DNA of 64,000 nt from Cellulomonas edaphi (lineage in GTDB: Bacteria > Actinomycetota > Actinomycetes > Actinomycetales > Cellulomonadaceae). The first letter of the stretch is position 1. Every line of letters starts with the position of its first letter. Below are positions 26,657-35,109 of the stretch, one piece after another. The translations under genes and the position numbers were made by a program. The notes under the pieces are model-generated. The model was not told where the DNA came from and made no database searches. It saw only the letters and a program-made list of their open reading frames with translations. The DNA lies in the NCBI RefSeq assembly GCF_030362815.1, contig NZ_JAUCGR010000001.1, forward strand, positions 612,024 through 676,023. The letters are read 5' to 3'.

Positions 26657-29600
26657 ATGCTGCGACGGCTTGGCATCCGCGCCAAGGTGATGGCGGTTCT
26701 CGCCGTCCCCATGATCGTCCTGCTCCTGGCCGGTACGTACATCTCGTACGGCGCCGTGCAGAACCTCCGCGACGCGCAGGCCGCCGAGCAGGTCATCAAG
26801 ACGCTCGAGGCGTACAAGCCGCTGTCGACCGCGGTCGAGACCGAGCGTGTCGCCACCCTGACGGGTGGGAAGAAGGAAGAGATCGCCGCGGCACGCAAGG
26901 CCACGGACGCGGCTCTGACGGACGTGCGTGAGGTCACCGCACGTCTCGACCTGGGCGCCTTCCCCTCCGCGCTGTCCACGCACTTCCGCCAGGTGCAGGA
27001 GAGCTACAACACGAACCTACCGACCGCCCGCAAGGCTGCCGACGCCGGCACCGGCGCCGGTGCGGTCCAGTACAACTACCAGACCATCACCGCTGGTGAG
27101 CTCGAGCTGGTCGCCGAGATCGCCGAGTTCATGGAGAACCGCCGCGTCGGCGCCTCGCTGAGCGCCTTCCGGGCGCTCCAGGAGGTCTCGAACGTCGTCG
27201 TCACCGAGATGATCACCGGTCTGACGATGTTCGCCAGCGGCCCGCAGGGCGTCAACGACATCTCGAACCAGCGCTACGTCTCGGCCGCGAACGAGACCGA
27301 GCGGGCCCGCGGCGACGCGGCCACGCTGGTTGCCCGCATGGACAACGGCATCAAGATGCCGTCGGGTCAGCCCTCGTCGCGGTTCACCCAGGCCCGCCTC
27401 CAGCTCTCGTCCAACGACGTGGACCTGGTGTCGAAGCTCGACGTGCCGCACTACACCGAGGACGTGCAGACCCAGCTGGGTGGCATCGTCGAGACCAGCG
27501 ACGCGGTGCTCGCCACGGCCGACGACCTCGCCTCGGCGGACGTCGACGCGTCCGCCCAGACCGCCTGGCTGACGATCGCCATCGTGGTCGGCGCCGCCGC
27601 GTTCTCCCTCTTCTTCGCCCTCCTCGTCGCCCGCGGCATCGTGACGCCGCTGCGGCGCCTGACCTCGGCGGCCTCCAACGTCCGCGAGCAGCTGCCCCGC
27701 CTGGTCGAGCAGGTGGCGACCCCCGGTGAGGGCCCCGAGATCACCCTGGCTCCCATCCCGGTGACGTCCATGGACGAGGTCGGCCGCCTGGCCGCCGCGT
27801 TCAACTCGGTGAACGCGACCACCGTCGCCGTCGCCCAGGAGCAGGCCGCCCTGCGTGGCTCGATCGCTGAGATGTTCGTCAACGTCGCCCGACGCGACCA
27901 GGTGCTCCTCAACCGCCAGCTGTCGTTCATCGACTCGCTCGAGCGCGCTGAGGAAGACCCGAACACGCTGGCCAACCTCTTCCGCCTCGACCACCTCGCC
28001 ACCCGGATGCGTCGTAACGCGGAGTCCCTCCTGGTGCTCGCCGGCATCGACTCCGGTCGACGCCTGCGCGACGCCATGCCGCTGTCCGACGTGATCCGGA
28101 CCGCCTCCTCGGAGATCGAGCAGTACGACCGCATCGAGCTGGACCTCCAGACCGACCCGCACATGCTCGGCTTCAACGCGCTCGGCGCCGCTCACCTGCT
28201 GGCCGAGCTGCTCGAGAACGCCACGGTGTTCTCCGAGCCCGAGACGCCCGTCACGGTCTCCACCGGCATCCTGGGCCAGTACGTCGCGGTCCGCGTCGTC
28301 GACCACGGTCTCGGCATGACCGACGCGGAGATCGAGGCGGCCAACGCGAAGATCGCCTCGACCGGCGCCGGCGACATGCTCGGCGCGCAGCGCCTCGGCC
28401 TCTTCGTGGTGGGCCGTATCGCCCACCGCCTCGGTGCGGCCGTGCAGCTCGCCAAGGCCGAGGGCGGCACGGGCACCGAGACGACCGTGCTGTTCCCGGC
28501 GCACCTGTTCGCCGCGACCGAGACCTCGACGTACGGCACCGCGCCCGACTCGCCGGCCGAGCTCGCCGCGCTCGTCGAGAGCGAGGCGCCCGAGGTCACC
28601 GCTGTCGACCTGAACGCGCTGACGGACGGCTCGACCTCCCAGGGCCTGCCGCGCCGCCGTCGCGGCGAGGGCGACGAGCCGTCGACCGACTCCGCGCCGA
28701 TCCCCGTCGAGGGCGTCTCCGCCGCGACCGGCCTCCCCGCCCGCCCGCGCAAGACGTTCGACGAGGACAACCTGGTCCTGCCCGACGCTCCCAGCGGCAA
28801 CCTGTCCGCCGACATCTCCACGCACGGCGCGGACTGGTCGCCCGACGTGGTGGCGCCCGGCGCCGGTGGCCTGCCCAGCCGCACGCGTGCCGGCACCTCG
28901 GCCTGGCAGAAGCCCGAGGAGCCCGCAACCCCCGCGTCGTCCGCGTCGGTGCCCGCCCCGGCCGCCCGTGCCGGCCTGTTCTCCGGCTTCCGTGGCCGTA
29001 CCGCCGACGACAACGCCGGCGACCCCAGCACGCCGGATCCCGTGCGCGCTCCGTGGATGTCGCTCGGCGGCCAGCACGCCGCGCCCGTCCCCGAGATGGT
29101 CATCCCCGACCTGGTCGACGACGACGACGAGCCGTGGGCCCCGACGATCGCCGACGCCCCCGTCGACGAGGCGCCCGCTCTCGCGAGCGACGAGGCCGCC
29201 GAGTCGTGGACCGCTCCCGAGGCGGCCCAGCCGGCCGACGAGTCTGCTGCCGACGAGGCGGTAGAGGAGCCTGCTGCCGCCGAGGTTGCCGAGCCCGCCG
29301 CCGAGTGGACTGCGGCCGAGGTGGCCGAGCCCGCTGCCGAGTGGACTGCTCCTGCGGCCGAGTGGACTGCTCCTGCGGCCGAGTGGACGGCGCCCGAGGC
29401 TGCTGAGCCGGTTGCCGGGTGGAGTGCCCCTGAGGTGGCCGAGCCGGTTGCTGCCGAGCCCGCCGCCGAGTGGGCTGCGCCCGAGCCTGCTGCCGAGTGG
29501 ACCGCGCCCGAGTGGACAGCTCCCGAGGCTGCTGAGCCGGTTGCTGCTGAGCCCGTCGCCGAGTGGACCGCGCCCGAGTGGGCGGCTCCCGAGGCCGCCG

Positions 29601-31396
29601 AGCCGGTTGCCGAGTGGAGTGCCCCTGAGGTGGCCGAGCCGGTTGCCGCCGAGGCCGCCGAGCCGGTTGCCGAGTGGACCGCGCCCGAGTGGGCGGCTCC
29701 CGAGGCCGCCGAGCCGGTTGCCGAGTGGAGTGCCCCTGAGGTGGCCGAGCCGGTCGCTGCCGAGCCGGTTGCCGAGTGGGCAGCGCCCGAGTGGGCGGCT
29801 CCCGAGGCTGCCGAGCCCGTCGCCGAGTGGGCTGCGCCCGAGGTCGCCGAGCCCGTCGCCGAGTGGACTGCGCCCGAGTGGGTGGCTCCCGAGGCTGCCG
29901 AGCCGGTTGCCGAGTGGGCAGCTCCTGAGGTGGCTGAGCCGGCTGCCGCCGAGCCCGTCGCCGAGTGGACCGCTCCCGAGGTGGCCGAGCCGGTCGCCGA
30001 GCCTGCTCGCGCCTTCACGTCGTACAGCGGCTACGCCGGCTGGTCGGCAGCAGCAGCTGCTGCCGCCGCCGAGTCCACGGCCGACTTCGAGCGCACGCTC
30101 GACGAGGCGCGCGCCTGGCACACCGGGGCCATCCCGACCGTCGCCCAGCCCGCGGCTGCCGCAGTTGAGGCTTCGCAAGCCTGGCCGACGCCCACCTGGG
30201 ACGCCGTCCCGTCGTGGGACGAGCCGGCCGCCGAGATCGCCGAGCCCACGGTCGACGCACAGCCCGAGCCCGCCTTCGAGCCCGAGCCGGCCGTCGAGGC
30301 CGAGCCGGCCGTCGAGGCCGAGCCCGTCGTCGAGCAGCAGCCCGTCGCCGAGCTCGCGCCGGAGGCCGAGGACGAGCCCGCCTGGGCGCCCACCACGCCT
30401 GCCTGGGGTGACCACGCCTGGTCCACCCCCGAGGTGGTCGAGGACGACGCCACGCAGCTCTTCACGCCGGTCGAGGCGGCCGGTGCCGTCGAGCCGCTGG
30501 CGCGTCGCGTCGCGGAGCCGGTCGCCGAGGCACCCGTCGTCGAGACCCCGGCCGCGCCGGTCTTCTCCCCCGTCGCCGAGGCGCCCGTCGTCGAGGCTCC
30601 CGCCGAGCCGGTCTTCTCGCCGGTCAGCGAGGCGCCCGCCTTCCAGCCCGAGCCCGCGGCCTTCGCGCCGCAGACGTGGGCCCCGGCGGTCGTCGCGACC
30701 ACGCAGGCTCCCGAAGGCTTCGCCGACGTCGTCCAGACGGCCCCGGAGAAGGGTCGCAAGCGCTTCGGCCTCTTCGGTCGCCGCAAGCAGGACGAGGTCG
30801 CGGCCGAGGCCGCTCCCGCCGTCGCGCCGACGACGCCGGACCCGGTCCGCGCGTCCGCCTGGGCCCAGCCGGCGACGACTCCCGCACCTGAGCCGCAGGC
30901 GGCCCCGGCCGCCGGGTCGTGGGGCGGTTCGTGGAGCGCGCCGTCGGCGCCGGAGCTCACCCCGGTGGCGCCCGAGCCGGCTGCCGCCCACCCCTCGTGG
31001 TCCGCTCCGGAGTGGGCTCGTCCCGCCACCGGTGGTGCAGCCCCGCTGTCGTCGGTCCCGCACCCGTCGTTGCCGCCGTCGGTGGCACCGCGGATCGGGA
31101 CGCTGGACGACGACGTCGCGGCCATGCTCGCGCTTCGCTCCGACATCCAGGAGCAGGCGCTGTCGGAGCTCAGCCAACTGTCCGCCTACCGCCCCTCAGC
31201 GGTCGGTGGTCAGGCCGAGCGCCTCACCAAGCGCGTGCCGACGGCCGTCCCGGCCTCGACGCCTGGTCCTGAGGAGTCCGCCGCCCCCGTGCAGCGTGAC
31301 GCCGACGAGCTCCGCTCGCGCCTGTCGAACTTCCAGTCCGGTACCTCTCGCGGCCGTCGCGCCGCGGGGGACCCGGCGGAGAGCACCAACCAGTGA
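26657..31396 (+). CDS. cvnA: Conservon sensor histidine-kinase-like protein with giant repeat tail
   Basis: A 1579-residue protein. TM1 is at ~10-32, an extracytoplasmic helical sensor region of the nitrate/nitrite-sensing type at ~33-298, TM2 at ~300-322 and HAMP at ~323-396. A helical dimerisation region with LFRLDHLATRMRRN (~438-451) precedes the ATPase domain: LLAELLENATVFSEPE (~513), VVDHGLGMT (~546) and GLFVVGRIAHRLGA (~578). From ~620 to the end is a disordered Pro/Ala/Glu tail. Residues ~876-1116 are tandem variants of AEWTAPE and EAAEPVAEW, giving regularly spaced tryptophans. ATG 26657 follows GAAGGAAGGG. It heads cvnBCD. In conservons CvnA signals to the GTPase complex at the membrane. 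Its tail is far longer than I recall for this family. Confidence 0.88.
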   Translation: MLRRLGIRAKVMAVLAVPMIVLLLAGTYISYGAVQNLRDAQAAEQVIKTLEAYKPLSTAVETERVATLTGGKKEEIAAARKATDAALTDVREVTARLDLGAFPSALSTHFRQVQESYNTNLPTARKAADAGTGAGAVQYNYQTITAGELELVAEIAEFMENRRVGASLSAFRALQEVSNVVVTEMITGLTMFASGPQGVNDISNQRYVSAANETERARGDAATLVARMDNGIKMPSGQPSSRFTQARLQLSSNDVDLVSKLDVPHYTEDVQTQLGGIVETSDAVLATADDLASADVDASAQTAWLTIAIVVGAAAFSLFFALLVARGIVTPLRRLTSAASNVREQLPRLVEQVATPGEGPEITLAPIPVTSMDEVGRLAAAFNSVNATTVAVAQEQAALRGSIAEMFVNVARRDQVLLNRQLSFIDSLERAEEDPNTLANLFRLDHLATRMRRNAESLLVLAGIDSGRRLRDAMPLSDVIRTASSEIEQYDRIELDLQTDPHMLGFNALGAAHLLAELLENATVFSEPETPVTVSTGILGQYVAVRVVDHGLGMTDAEIEAANAKIASTGAGDMLGAQRLGLFVVGRIAHRLGAAVQLAKAEGGTGTETTVLFPAHLFAATETSTYGTAPDSPAELAALVESEAPEVTAVDLNALTDGSTSQGLPRRRRGEGDEPSTDSAPIPVEGVSAATGLPARPRKTFDEDNLVLPDAPSGNLSADISTHGADWSPDVVAPGAGGLPSRTRAGTSAWQKPEEPATPASSASVPAPAARAGLFSGFRGRTADDNAGDPSTPDPVRAPWMSLGGQHAAPVPEMVIPDLVDDDDEPWAPTIADAPVDEAPALASDEAAESWTAPEAAQPADESAADEAVEEPAAAEVAEPAAEWTAAEVAEPAAEWTAPAAEWTAPAAEWTAPEAAEPVAGWSAPEVAEPVAAEPAAEWAAPEPAAEWTAPEWTAPEAAEPVAAEPVAEWTAPEWAAPEAAEPVAEWSAPEVAEPVAAEAAEPVAEWTAPEWAAPEAAEPVAEWSAPEVAEPVAAEPVAEWAAPEWAAPEAAEPVAEWAAPEVAEPVAEWTAPEWVAPEAAEPVAEWAAPEVAEPAAAEPVAEWTAPEVAEPVAEPARAFTSYSGYAGWSAAAAAAAAESTADFERTLDEARAWHTGAIPTVAQPAAAAVEASQAWPTPTWDAVPSWDEPAAEIAEPTVDAQPEPAFEPEPAVEAEPAVEAEPVVEQQPVAELAPEAEDEPAWAPTTPAWGDHAWSTPEVVEDDATQLFTPVEAAGAVEPLARRVAEPVAEAPVVETPAAPVFSPVAEAPVVEAPAEPVFSPVSEAPAFQPEPAAFAPQTWAPAVVATTQAPEGFADVVQTAPEKGRKRFGLFGRRKQDEVAAEAAPAVAPTTPDPVRASAWAQPATTPAPEPQAAPAAGSWGGSWSAPSAPELTPVAPEPAAAHPSWSAPEWARPATGGAAPLSSVPHPSLPPSVAPRIGTLDDDVAAMLALRSDIQEQALSELSQLSAYRPSAVGGQAERLTKRVPTAVPASTPGPEESAAPVQRDADELRSRLSNFQSGTSRGRRAAGDPAESTNQ
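29281..30005 (+). repeat. In-gene tandem repeats encoding Trp/Pro/Ala/Glu units
   Basis: About 725 bp inside cvnA consist of degenerate repeats built from codons for GCCGAGTGGACTGCTCCCGAG-like units (21 bp and multiples). They preserve the frame throughout and encode AEWTAPE, EVAEPVA and AEPVAEW variants. Synonymous drift between units (gccgag/gctgag, gttgcc/gtcgcc) shows that the peptide pattern rather than the DNA is kept. Confidence 0.85.
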
Positions 31397-31469
31397 ACCG
31401 CCCAACCGCCGCCTCCACCACGGAGACGTCTGAACCCGCAGTCATGAACTGCACCAGCAAGGAGGAAGT

Positions 31470-31919
31470 GTGACCGCGCTCAGCACCGAGGCAGCCAACT
31501 TCGGCTGGCTCCTGGACAACTTCGTCCGGACCGTGCCCGGCACTCGCCACACACTCGTGGTGTCGGCGGACGGTCTGCTCATGGCGATGTCGGAGCAGCT
31601 CGACCGCACCAGCGGCGACCAGCTCGCCGCCATCGTGTCCGGCATGTCGAGCCTGACCCGTGGAGCGGCACGGCAGCTACGTGCGGGGGAGGTGCGTCAG
31701 GCGATCATCGAGATGGACAACTTGTTCCTCTTCCTCATGAGCGTCTCGAACGGCTCCGTCCTCGCCGTGGTCGCCGAGTCGACCTGCGACGTCGGGCTCA
31801 TCGGCTACGAGATGGCGATGCTCGTCTCTCGCACCGAGGCGACGTTGACCCCGCAGCTCATCTCCGAGATGCGTGGCCAGCTCCCCGTCGACGGTGCGGT
31901 CCGAGCACCGGTCGCCTGA
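31470..31919 (+). CDS. cvnB: Roadblock/LC7 domain protein of conservon
   Basis: A 149-residue protein with a single Roadblock/LC7 fold (~10-120): FGWLLDNFVRTVPGTRHTLV, SADGLLMAMSEQLDRTSGDQ, then VSNGSVLAVVAESTCDVGLIGYEM. Roadblock proteins dimerise and bind small Ras-like GTPases, here presumably CvnD. The start codon is GTG 31470 with an excellent AAGGAGGA 5 nt upstream. It is 73 nt after cvnA and 11 nt before cvnC. Confidence 0.93.
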   Translation: MTALSTEAANFGWLLDNFVRTVPGTRHTLVVSADGLLMAMSEQLDRTSGDQLAAIVSGMSSLTRGAARQLRAGEVRQAIIEMDNLFLFLMSVSNGSVLAVVAESTCDVGLIGYEMAMLVSRTEATLTPQLISEMRGQLPVDGAVRAPVA

Positions 31920-31930
31920 ACGGGGCAGCC

Positions 31931-32308
31931 ATGAGCGAGCACATCGAGTACGAGGCCAGAACGGTCCGGCCCTATGCCGTGACCGGTGGCCGCGTGCGCT
32001 CGGCGCGCTCCGACCTGCCTCTCGAGGCACTGGTCGAGGCGATGCCGGATGCCGTCGTCAGCCGTGGCCTGACGCCCGAGAAGAAGGCGATCCTGCAGCA
32101 CGCAGCGAGCAACTTCATCTCGGTCGCCGAGCTCTCGGCCCTGCTCCACCTTCCGCTCGGCGTGATCCGGATCCTCGTGTCCGATCTTGCCGACCAGCAG
32201 TATGTGCGTGTGCACGCCTCACAGCCGGTCGAGGTCAACACCGGTGAGTCCCCCGCCCTGTCCCTGAGCGTGCTGGAGAGTGTTCTCAATGGCATTTCCG
32301 CCCTCTGA
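31931..32308 (+). CDS. cvnC: DUF742 protein of conservon
   Basis: A 125-residue DUF742 protein. The N-terminus has VRPYAVTGGRVRS. A winged-helix-like region follows at ~45-100 (LTPEKKAILQHAASNFISVAELSA, LPLGVIRILVSDLADQQYV). The family always accompanies roadblock and GTPase partners; its precise role is unknown, but the fold suggests nucleic-acid or protein docking. It overlaps cvnD by 20 nt, so translation is probably coupled. Confidence 0.93.
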   Translation: MSEHIEYEARTVRPYAVTGGRVRSARSDLPLEALVEAMPDAVVSRGLTPEKKAILQHAASNFISVAELSALLHLPLGVIRILVSDLADQQYVRVHASQPVEVNTGESPALSLSVLESVLNGISAL

Positions 32309-32900
32309 CGCCGCGGTGGCCGCTCCGGCCGGAACCGCCGCGTCTGTCGCCCCCACTGTCGTCAAGATCGTCGTCGCAGGCGGCTTCGCCGTCGGCAAGA
32401 CGACCTTCATCGGTTCCATCTCGGACATCGAGCCTCTGAACACCGAGGCCGCGATGACCGAGCACTCGGTCGGCGTCGACGACGCCGGCGGTGTGTCGGA
32501 CCGCAAGACCACCACCACGGTGGCGATGGACTTCGGTCGCATCGCTCTGCCGGGGTCGCTCTGGCTCTACCTGTTCGGCACCCCCGGGCAGGACCGGTTC
32601 CTGTTCATGTGGGACGACCTGGTCCGCGGTGCCATCGGCGCCGTCGTCCTCGTCGACACCGACCGGCTCGACCAGTGCTTCCCGGCCGTGGACTACTTCG
32701 AGAGCCGTGGCATCCCGTTCGTCGTGGGTGTCAACTGCTTCGACGGTGTCGCCAAGCACCAGCTCGAGGACGTGCGCGAGGCCCTCGCGATCCCGCCCCA
32801 CGTGCCGGTGCTGTACACGGACGCGCGCTCGCGTGCGGCCACCAAGCAGGCGCTCATCTCGCTGGTGCAGCTCGCGATGGAGCGACTGCGCAGCCGCTGA
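32289..32900 (+). CDS. cvnD: Conservon small GTPase
   Basis: A 203-residue Ras-like GTPase of the MglA/CvnD type. P-loop GGFAVGKTT (~27-35), switch II LFGTPGQDRFLFMWDDLVRG (~91-110), and a guanine-recognition region GVNCFDG (~140) in place of NKxD are visible. A flexible Ala/Pro-rich N-terminus precedes the domain. ATG 32289 is read from within the end of cvnC, with GGAGAG upstream. The complex with CvnB/CvnC acts downstream of the CvnA sensor at the membrane. Confidence 0.93.
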   Translation: MAFPPSDAAVAAPAGTAASVAPTVVKIVVAGGFAVGKTTFIGSISDIEPLNTEAAMTEHSVGVDDAGGVSDRKTTTTVAMDFGRIALPGSLWLYLFGTPGQDRFLFMWDDLVRGAIGAVVLVDTDRLDQCFPAVDYFESRGIPFVVGVNCFDGVAKHQLEDVREALAIPPHVPVLYTDARSRAATKQALISLVQLAMERLRSR

Positions 32901-32906
32901 GCCCGT

Positions 32907-32958
32907 AGGACGACCGACGGCCGGCCCCGACATCTCGGGGACCGGCCGTCGTCGTCCT
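32907..32958. terminator. Bidirectional terminator between cvnD and the NmrA-family gene
   Basis: A long imperfect palindrome, AGGACGAC...GTCGTCCT, has an inner stem GACGGCCGG(t)/CCGGCCGTC and CCCGA-catc-TCGGGG top. It sits between the two convergent stop codons and can end transcription in both directions. Confidence 0.85.
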
Positions 32959-33821
32959 CAGTCCTGTGCGGCGAACGCGCGGATCGAGTCGGCGATCGGC
33001 GTCGTGGGCCGGCCGATGAGCGTGCGCAGGTCGCGGGTCGCGTCCGCGAGATCACCGCGCGCGATGCCGGCGTCGAGCCCCGCCACGAAGCCGGCGGTGC
33101 CCTCGTCGAGGCCGGCCTCCACCAGGAGCCGCACGTGCTCGGCCGTGTCGACGCTCCGGTGCGACACGGGCCTGCCCAGCACGTCGGTCAGGATGCCCGC
33201 GAGCTCGTCGAAGCTCCAGGCCACGTCCCCGCTGAGCTCGTAGGTGCGTCCCTCGTGGCCGGTCCCGAGAGCCACGGCGGCGGCCGCCGCGGCGAAGTCG
33301 GCGCGGCTCGCGCTGGCCACGCGCCCGGTGCCGGTGCTGGTGAGCACGACCCCCGTCTGGCGCGCATGCGCCACCGTCGCGACGTAGTTCTCGGAGTACC
33401 AGTTGTTGCGCAGCAGCGTCCACGCGACGCCCGACGAGCGCAGCACCTCCTCCGTCGCGCGGTGCTCGGGGACCAGGAGCAGGTCGGACGTGTCGGCGTG
33501 CGCGATGCTCGTGTAGACGATGCGTCCCACGCCCGCCGCGCGCGCTGCCTCGATCACGTTGGTGTGCTGGGCCACCCGCACGCCCGGCTCCGAGCCCGAG
33601 ACCAGGACCAGGGTGTCGACCCCCGCGAAGGCCGTCGTCAGCGCGGCGAGGTCCTCGTAGGGAGCGACGAGGGCGCGCACGCCGCGCTCGGCGAGCGCGG
33701 ACAGGCGCTCGACGCTCCGGCCCGTGGCGACCAGCTGGTCGGGGGACACCCCGGCCTCCAGCAGGTTCTCGACGACGAGGCGGCCGAGGTGGCCGGTTGC
33801 TCCGGTGACGGCGATGGTCAT
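32958..33821 (-). CDS. NmrA-family NAD(P)H quinone reductase, QorB-like
   Basis: A 287-residue atypical short-chain reductase. NAD(P)-binding VTGATGHLGRLVVENLL is at ~4-20, VLVSGSEPGVRVAQHTNVIEAA at ~75-96, and the NmrA/QorB hallmark TLLRNNWYSENYV at ~133-145. Length matches E. coli QorB (286). It probably reduces quinones using NAD(P)H. ATG 33821 is divergent from an HxlR regulator, the same arrangement as ytfG/ytfH, with paired operators in between. Confidence 0.88.
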   Translation of the reverse strand: MTIAVTGATGHLGRLVVENLLEAGVSPDQLVATGRSVERLSALAERGVRALVAPYEDLAALTTAFAGVDTLVLVSGSEPGVRVAQHTNVIEAARAAGVGRIVYTSIAHADTSDLLLVPEHRATEEVLRSSGVAWTLLRNNWYSENYVATVAHARQTGVVLTSTGTGRVASASRADFAAAAAAVALGTGHEGRTYELSGDVAWSFDELAGILTDVLGRPVSHRSVDTAEHVRLLVEAGLDEGTAGFVAGLDAGIARGDLADATRDLRTLIGRPTTPIADSIRAFAAQD

Positions 33822-33844
33822 GACGTTCCTTCCGGTCAAGCGCG

Positions 33845-33906
33845 AGTGGGTACGCCGTCGGTAACCGGGCGTACGCTGAGCACCTTCCCGCAGAGCGGTA
33901 CCCACT
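33845..33906. promoter_or_regulatory. Putative HxlR operator pair
   Basis: AGTGGGTAC (33845-33853) and its exact complement GTACCCACT (33898-33906) form a 9-bp inverted repeat 44 nt apart in the divergent gap. Additional GTAC cores occur at 33871-33874 and 33917-33920. The position between an HxlR gene and its quinone reductase neighbour fits an operator; binding is inferred. Confidence 0.55.
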
Positions 33907-33924
33907 TTGAGATCAGGTACGCAC

Positions 33925-34302
33925 GTGACAGTAAGCAACGAGGTCAGCATGCTGGAGCGGATGCTCACCGACGGGAAGTTCGCGGGTGGCTGCCCGACGC
34001 GCGTGGTGCTCGACCACATCATGAGCCGGTGGGGCGTCCTCATCCTCGTCGCCCTGTCCGAGCGCGACATGCGCTGGGGCGAGCTGCGCCGCGTCGTCGA
34101 GGGCATCAGCGAGAAGATGCTGGCCCAGACCCTGCGGACGCTCGAGGCGGACGGCATCGTGCTCCGCGAGGTCACGCCGAGCGTGCCGCCGCGGGTCGAC
34201 TACTCCCTCACCGAGCTCGGCCGTGGGCTCGTCGAGCACCTGCTGCCGCTCGTCGACTGGGTGTCCGCCCACGCCGAGGCGATCGTCGCCGGCCGCGACT
34301 GA
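33925..34302 (+). CDS. HxlR-family transcriptional regulator
   Basis: A 125-residue winged helix with the HxlR pattern: CPTRVVLDHIMSRWGVLILVAL (starting ~22), WGELRRVVEGISEKMLAQTLR as recognition helix region, and a wing of VTPSVPPRVDYSLTELG. The single N-terminal Cys before PTR is the redox-sensing position in YodB/QorR-type members, fitting control of a quinone reductase. GTG 33925 is used; ATG 33949 has the better GAGG ribosome site and is a real alternative. A TTG lies further upstream. Confidence 0.88.
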   Translation: MTVSNEVSMLERMLTDGKFAGGCPTRVVLDHIMSRWGVLILVALSERDMRWGELRRVVEGISEKMLAQTLRTLEADGIVLREVTPSVPPRVDYSLTELGRGLVEHLLPLVDWVSAHAEAIVAGRD

Positions 34303-34346
34303 CGCGGCCGCGCCCGTGACCCGGGCCGATGCGGAATCATGGGCGC

Positions 34347-34793
34347 GTGCCCCAGGGACCGACGCGCATCTACGCCGACGGGTCCGCGCTCTCGCGGTAC
34401 CTGCCGGGTGCGCCGCACGGTCAGCAGTGGACCACCTGGGCCGACGAGCACCTCGCGCGCCTGGTCACGTCACCGCTCGGGATCACCGAGCTGCGCGGCA
34501 TCGCCCGCATGCGGGGTGGTGAGGCGCCCGCCATCGCGGCGGATGTCGCATTCCGGGTACCCGTGGCCCGCTTCTCGGACCAGGCGGTGCGCAAGGCGAC
34601 CGACGTGTCGGGCGTGCTGCTGCCCTTCGTCGCGCTGCACGTCGGCATCGCGCTGGCCGACCCGGACGTCGACGCCGTCGCGACGTACGACGTGCACCTG
34701 GCGCGCGTCGCGGCGCTGTACGGGCTGACGGTCGTGACGCCGGGCCGCGTGCCGCGCTGGTGGGAGGTCGACCCGACCCCCTGGGTGGCGTGA
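34347..34793 (+). CDS. PIN-domain protein (VapC-like), no partner visible
   Basis: A 148-residue PIN fold: first acidic residue in IYADGSALSRYL (~8-19), Glu in SPLGITELRGIAR (~41-53), and C-terminal acids in ADPDVDAVATYDVHLARVA (~109-127). Metal-dependent RNA cleavage is expected of the family. No small antitoxin gene lies directly upstream, so it may be an orphan or not a toxin at all. GTG 34347 is 6 nt after AATCAT; ATG 34329 is the alternative. Confidence 0.75.
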   Translation: MPQGPTRIYADGSALSRYLPGAPHGQQWTTWADEHLARLVTSPLGITELRGIARMRGGEAPAIAADVAFRVPVARFSDQAVRKATDVSGVLLPFVALHVGIALADPDVDAVATYDVHLARVAALYGLTVVTPGRVPRWWEVDPTPWVA

Positions 34794-34828
34794 CGGGGGG
34801 TCCGCCGGGCCGCTCCGTCCGGGCCGGT

Positions 34829-34867
34829 GGGCAGCGTTCGTCCCGCTGAGGGGGAACAACACTGCCC
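34829..34867. repeat. Hairpin repeat, copy 1
   Basis: GGGCAG-cGTT at 34829 pairs with AAC-aCTGCCC ending 34867, with an inner TCCC/GGGA stem around GCTGAGG. It has one more mismatch than copy 2. It lies 35 nt after the PIN gene stop and could act as a terminator. Confidence 0.75.
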
Positions 34868-34969
34868 AAGCGCCTTCGGGGGCGGGCCCCCGGCGCATGG
34901 CGTGAGGGAGGCGGGGCGGCGCGCGGCGCCTGGTGTGAGCGCACGGCGTGAGCGAGGGGTGAGGGCGCC

Positions 34970-35008
34970 GGGCAGCGTTCGTCCCGCTGAGCGGGAACAA
35001 CGCTGCCC
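34970..35008. repeat. Hairpin repeat, copy 2 (near-perfect)
   Basis: GGGCAGCGTT (34970-34979) pairs exactly with AACGCTGCCC (34999-35008), and TCCCG (34982-34986) pairs with CGGGA (34992-34996) around CTGAG. The two stems are separated by CG and AC internal-loop bases. Confidence 0.8.
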
Positions 35009-35109
35009 ATGCGTGCTCGGGTGCGGCGCATTGCGTGAGCGAAGCCGTACGTGAGCGGGGCCGCCGCGGGCGGGGTGCGACGCGCAGCCGGACGGGAGAC
35101 GATGGGTGC

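Larger units (their letters stand above)
34794..35109. repeat. 316-bp gene-free spacer with duplicated hairpin repeat
   Basis: No coding frame is convincing. Two hairpins (34829-34867 and 34970-35008) share the loop-stem sequence CAGCGTTCGTCCCGCTGAG. Each is followed 25-60 nt later by a GGCGCATKGCGTGAG box (34892-34906; 35024-35038). So a composite unit of about 85 bp or more is present twice, about 141 bp apart. The second copy lies just upstream of the DUF2236 gene. Confidence 0.8.

Noticed and set aside
27017..31177. Minus-strand open frame of about 1386 codons opposite cvnA, rich in Gly/Leu/Arg repeats
   Set aside because: The repeats are just the antisense of the cvnA tail; the plus strand carries the sensor-kinase domains.
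34794..35109. CRISPR array
   Set aside because: Only two hairpin copies with a 102-bp interval and no cas gene; spacing and unit do not fit CRISPR.
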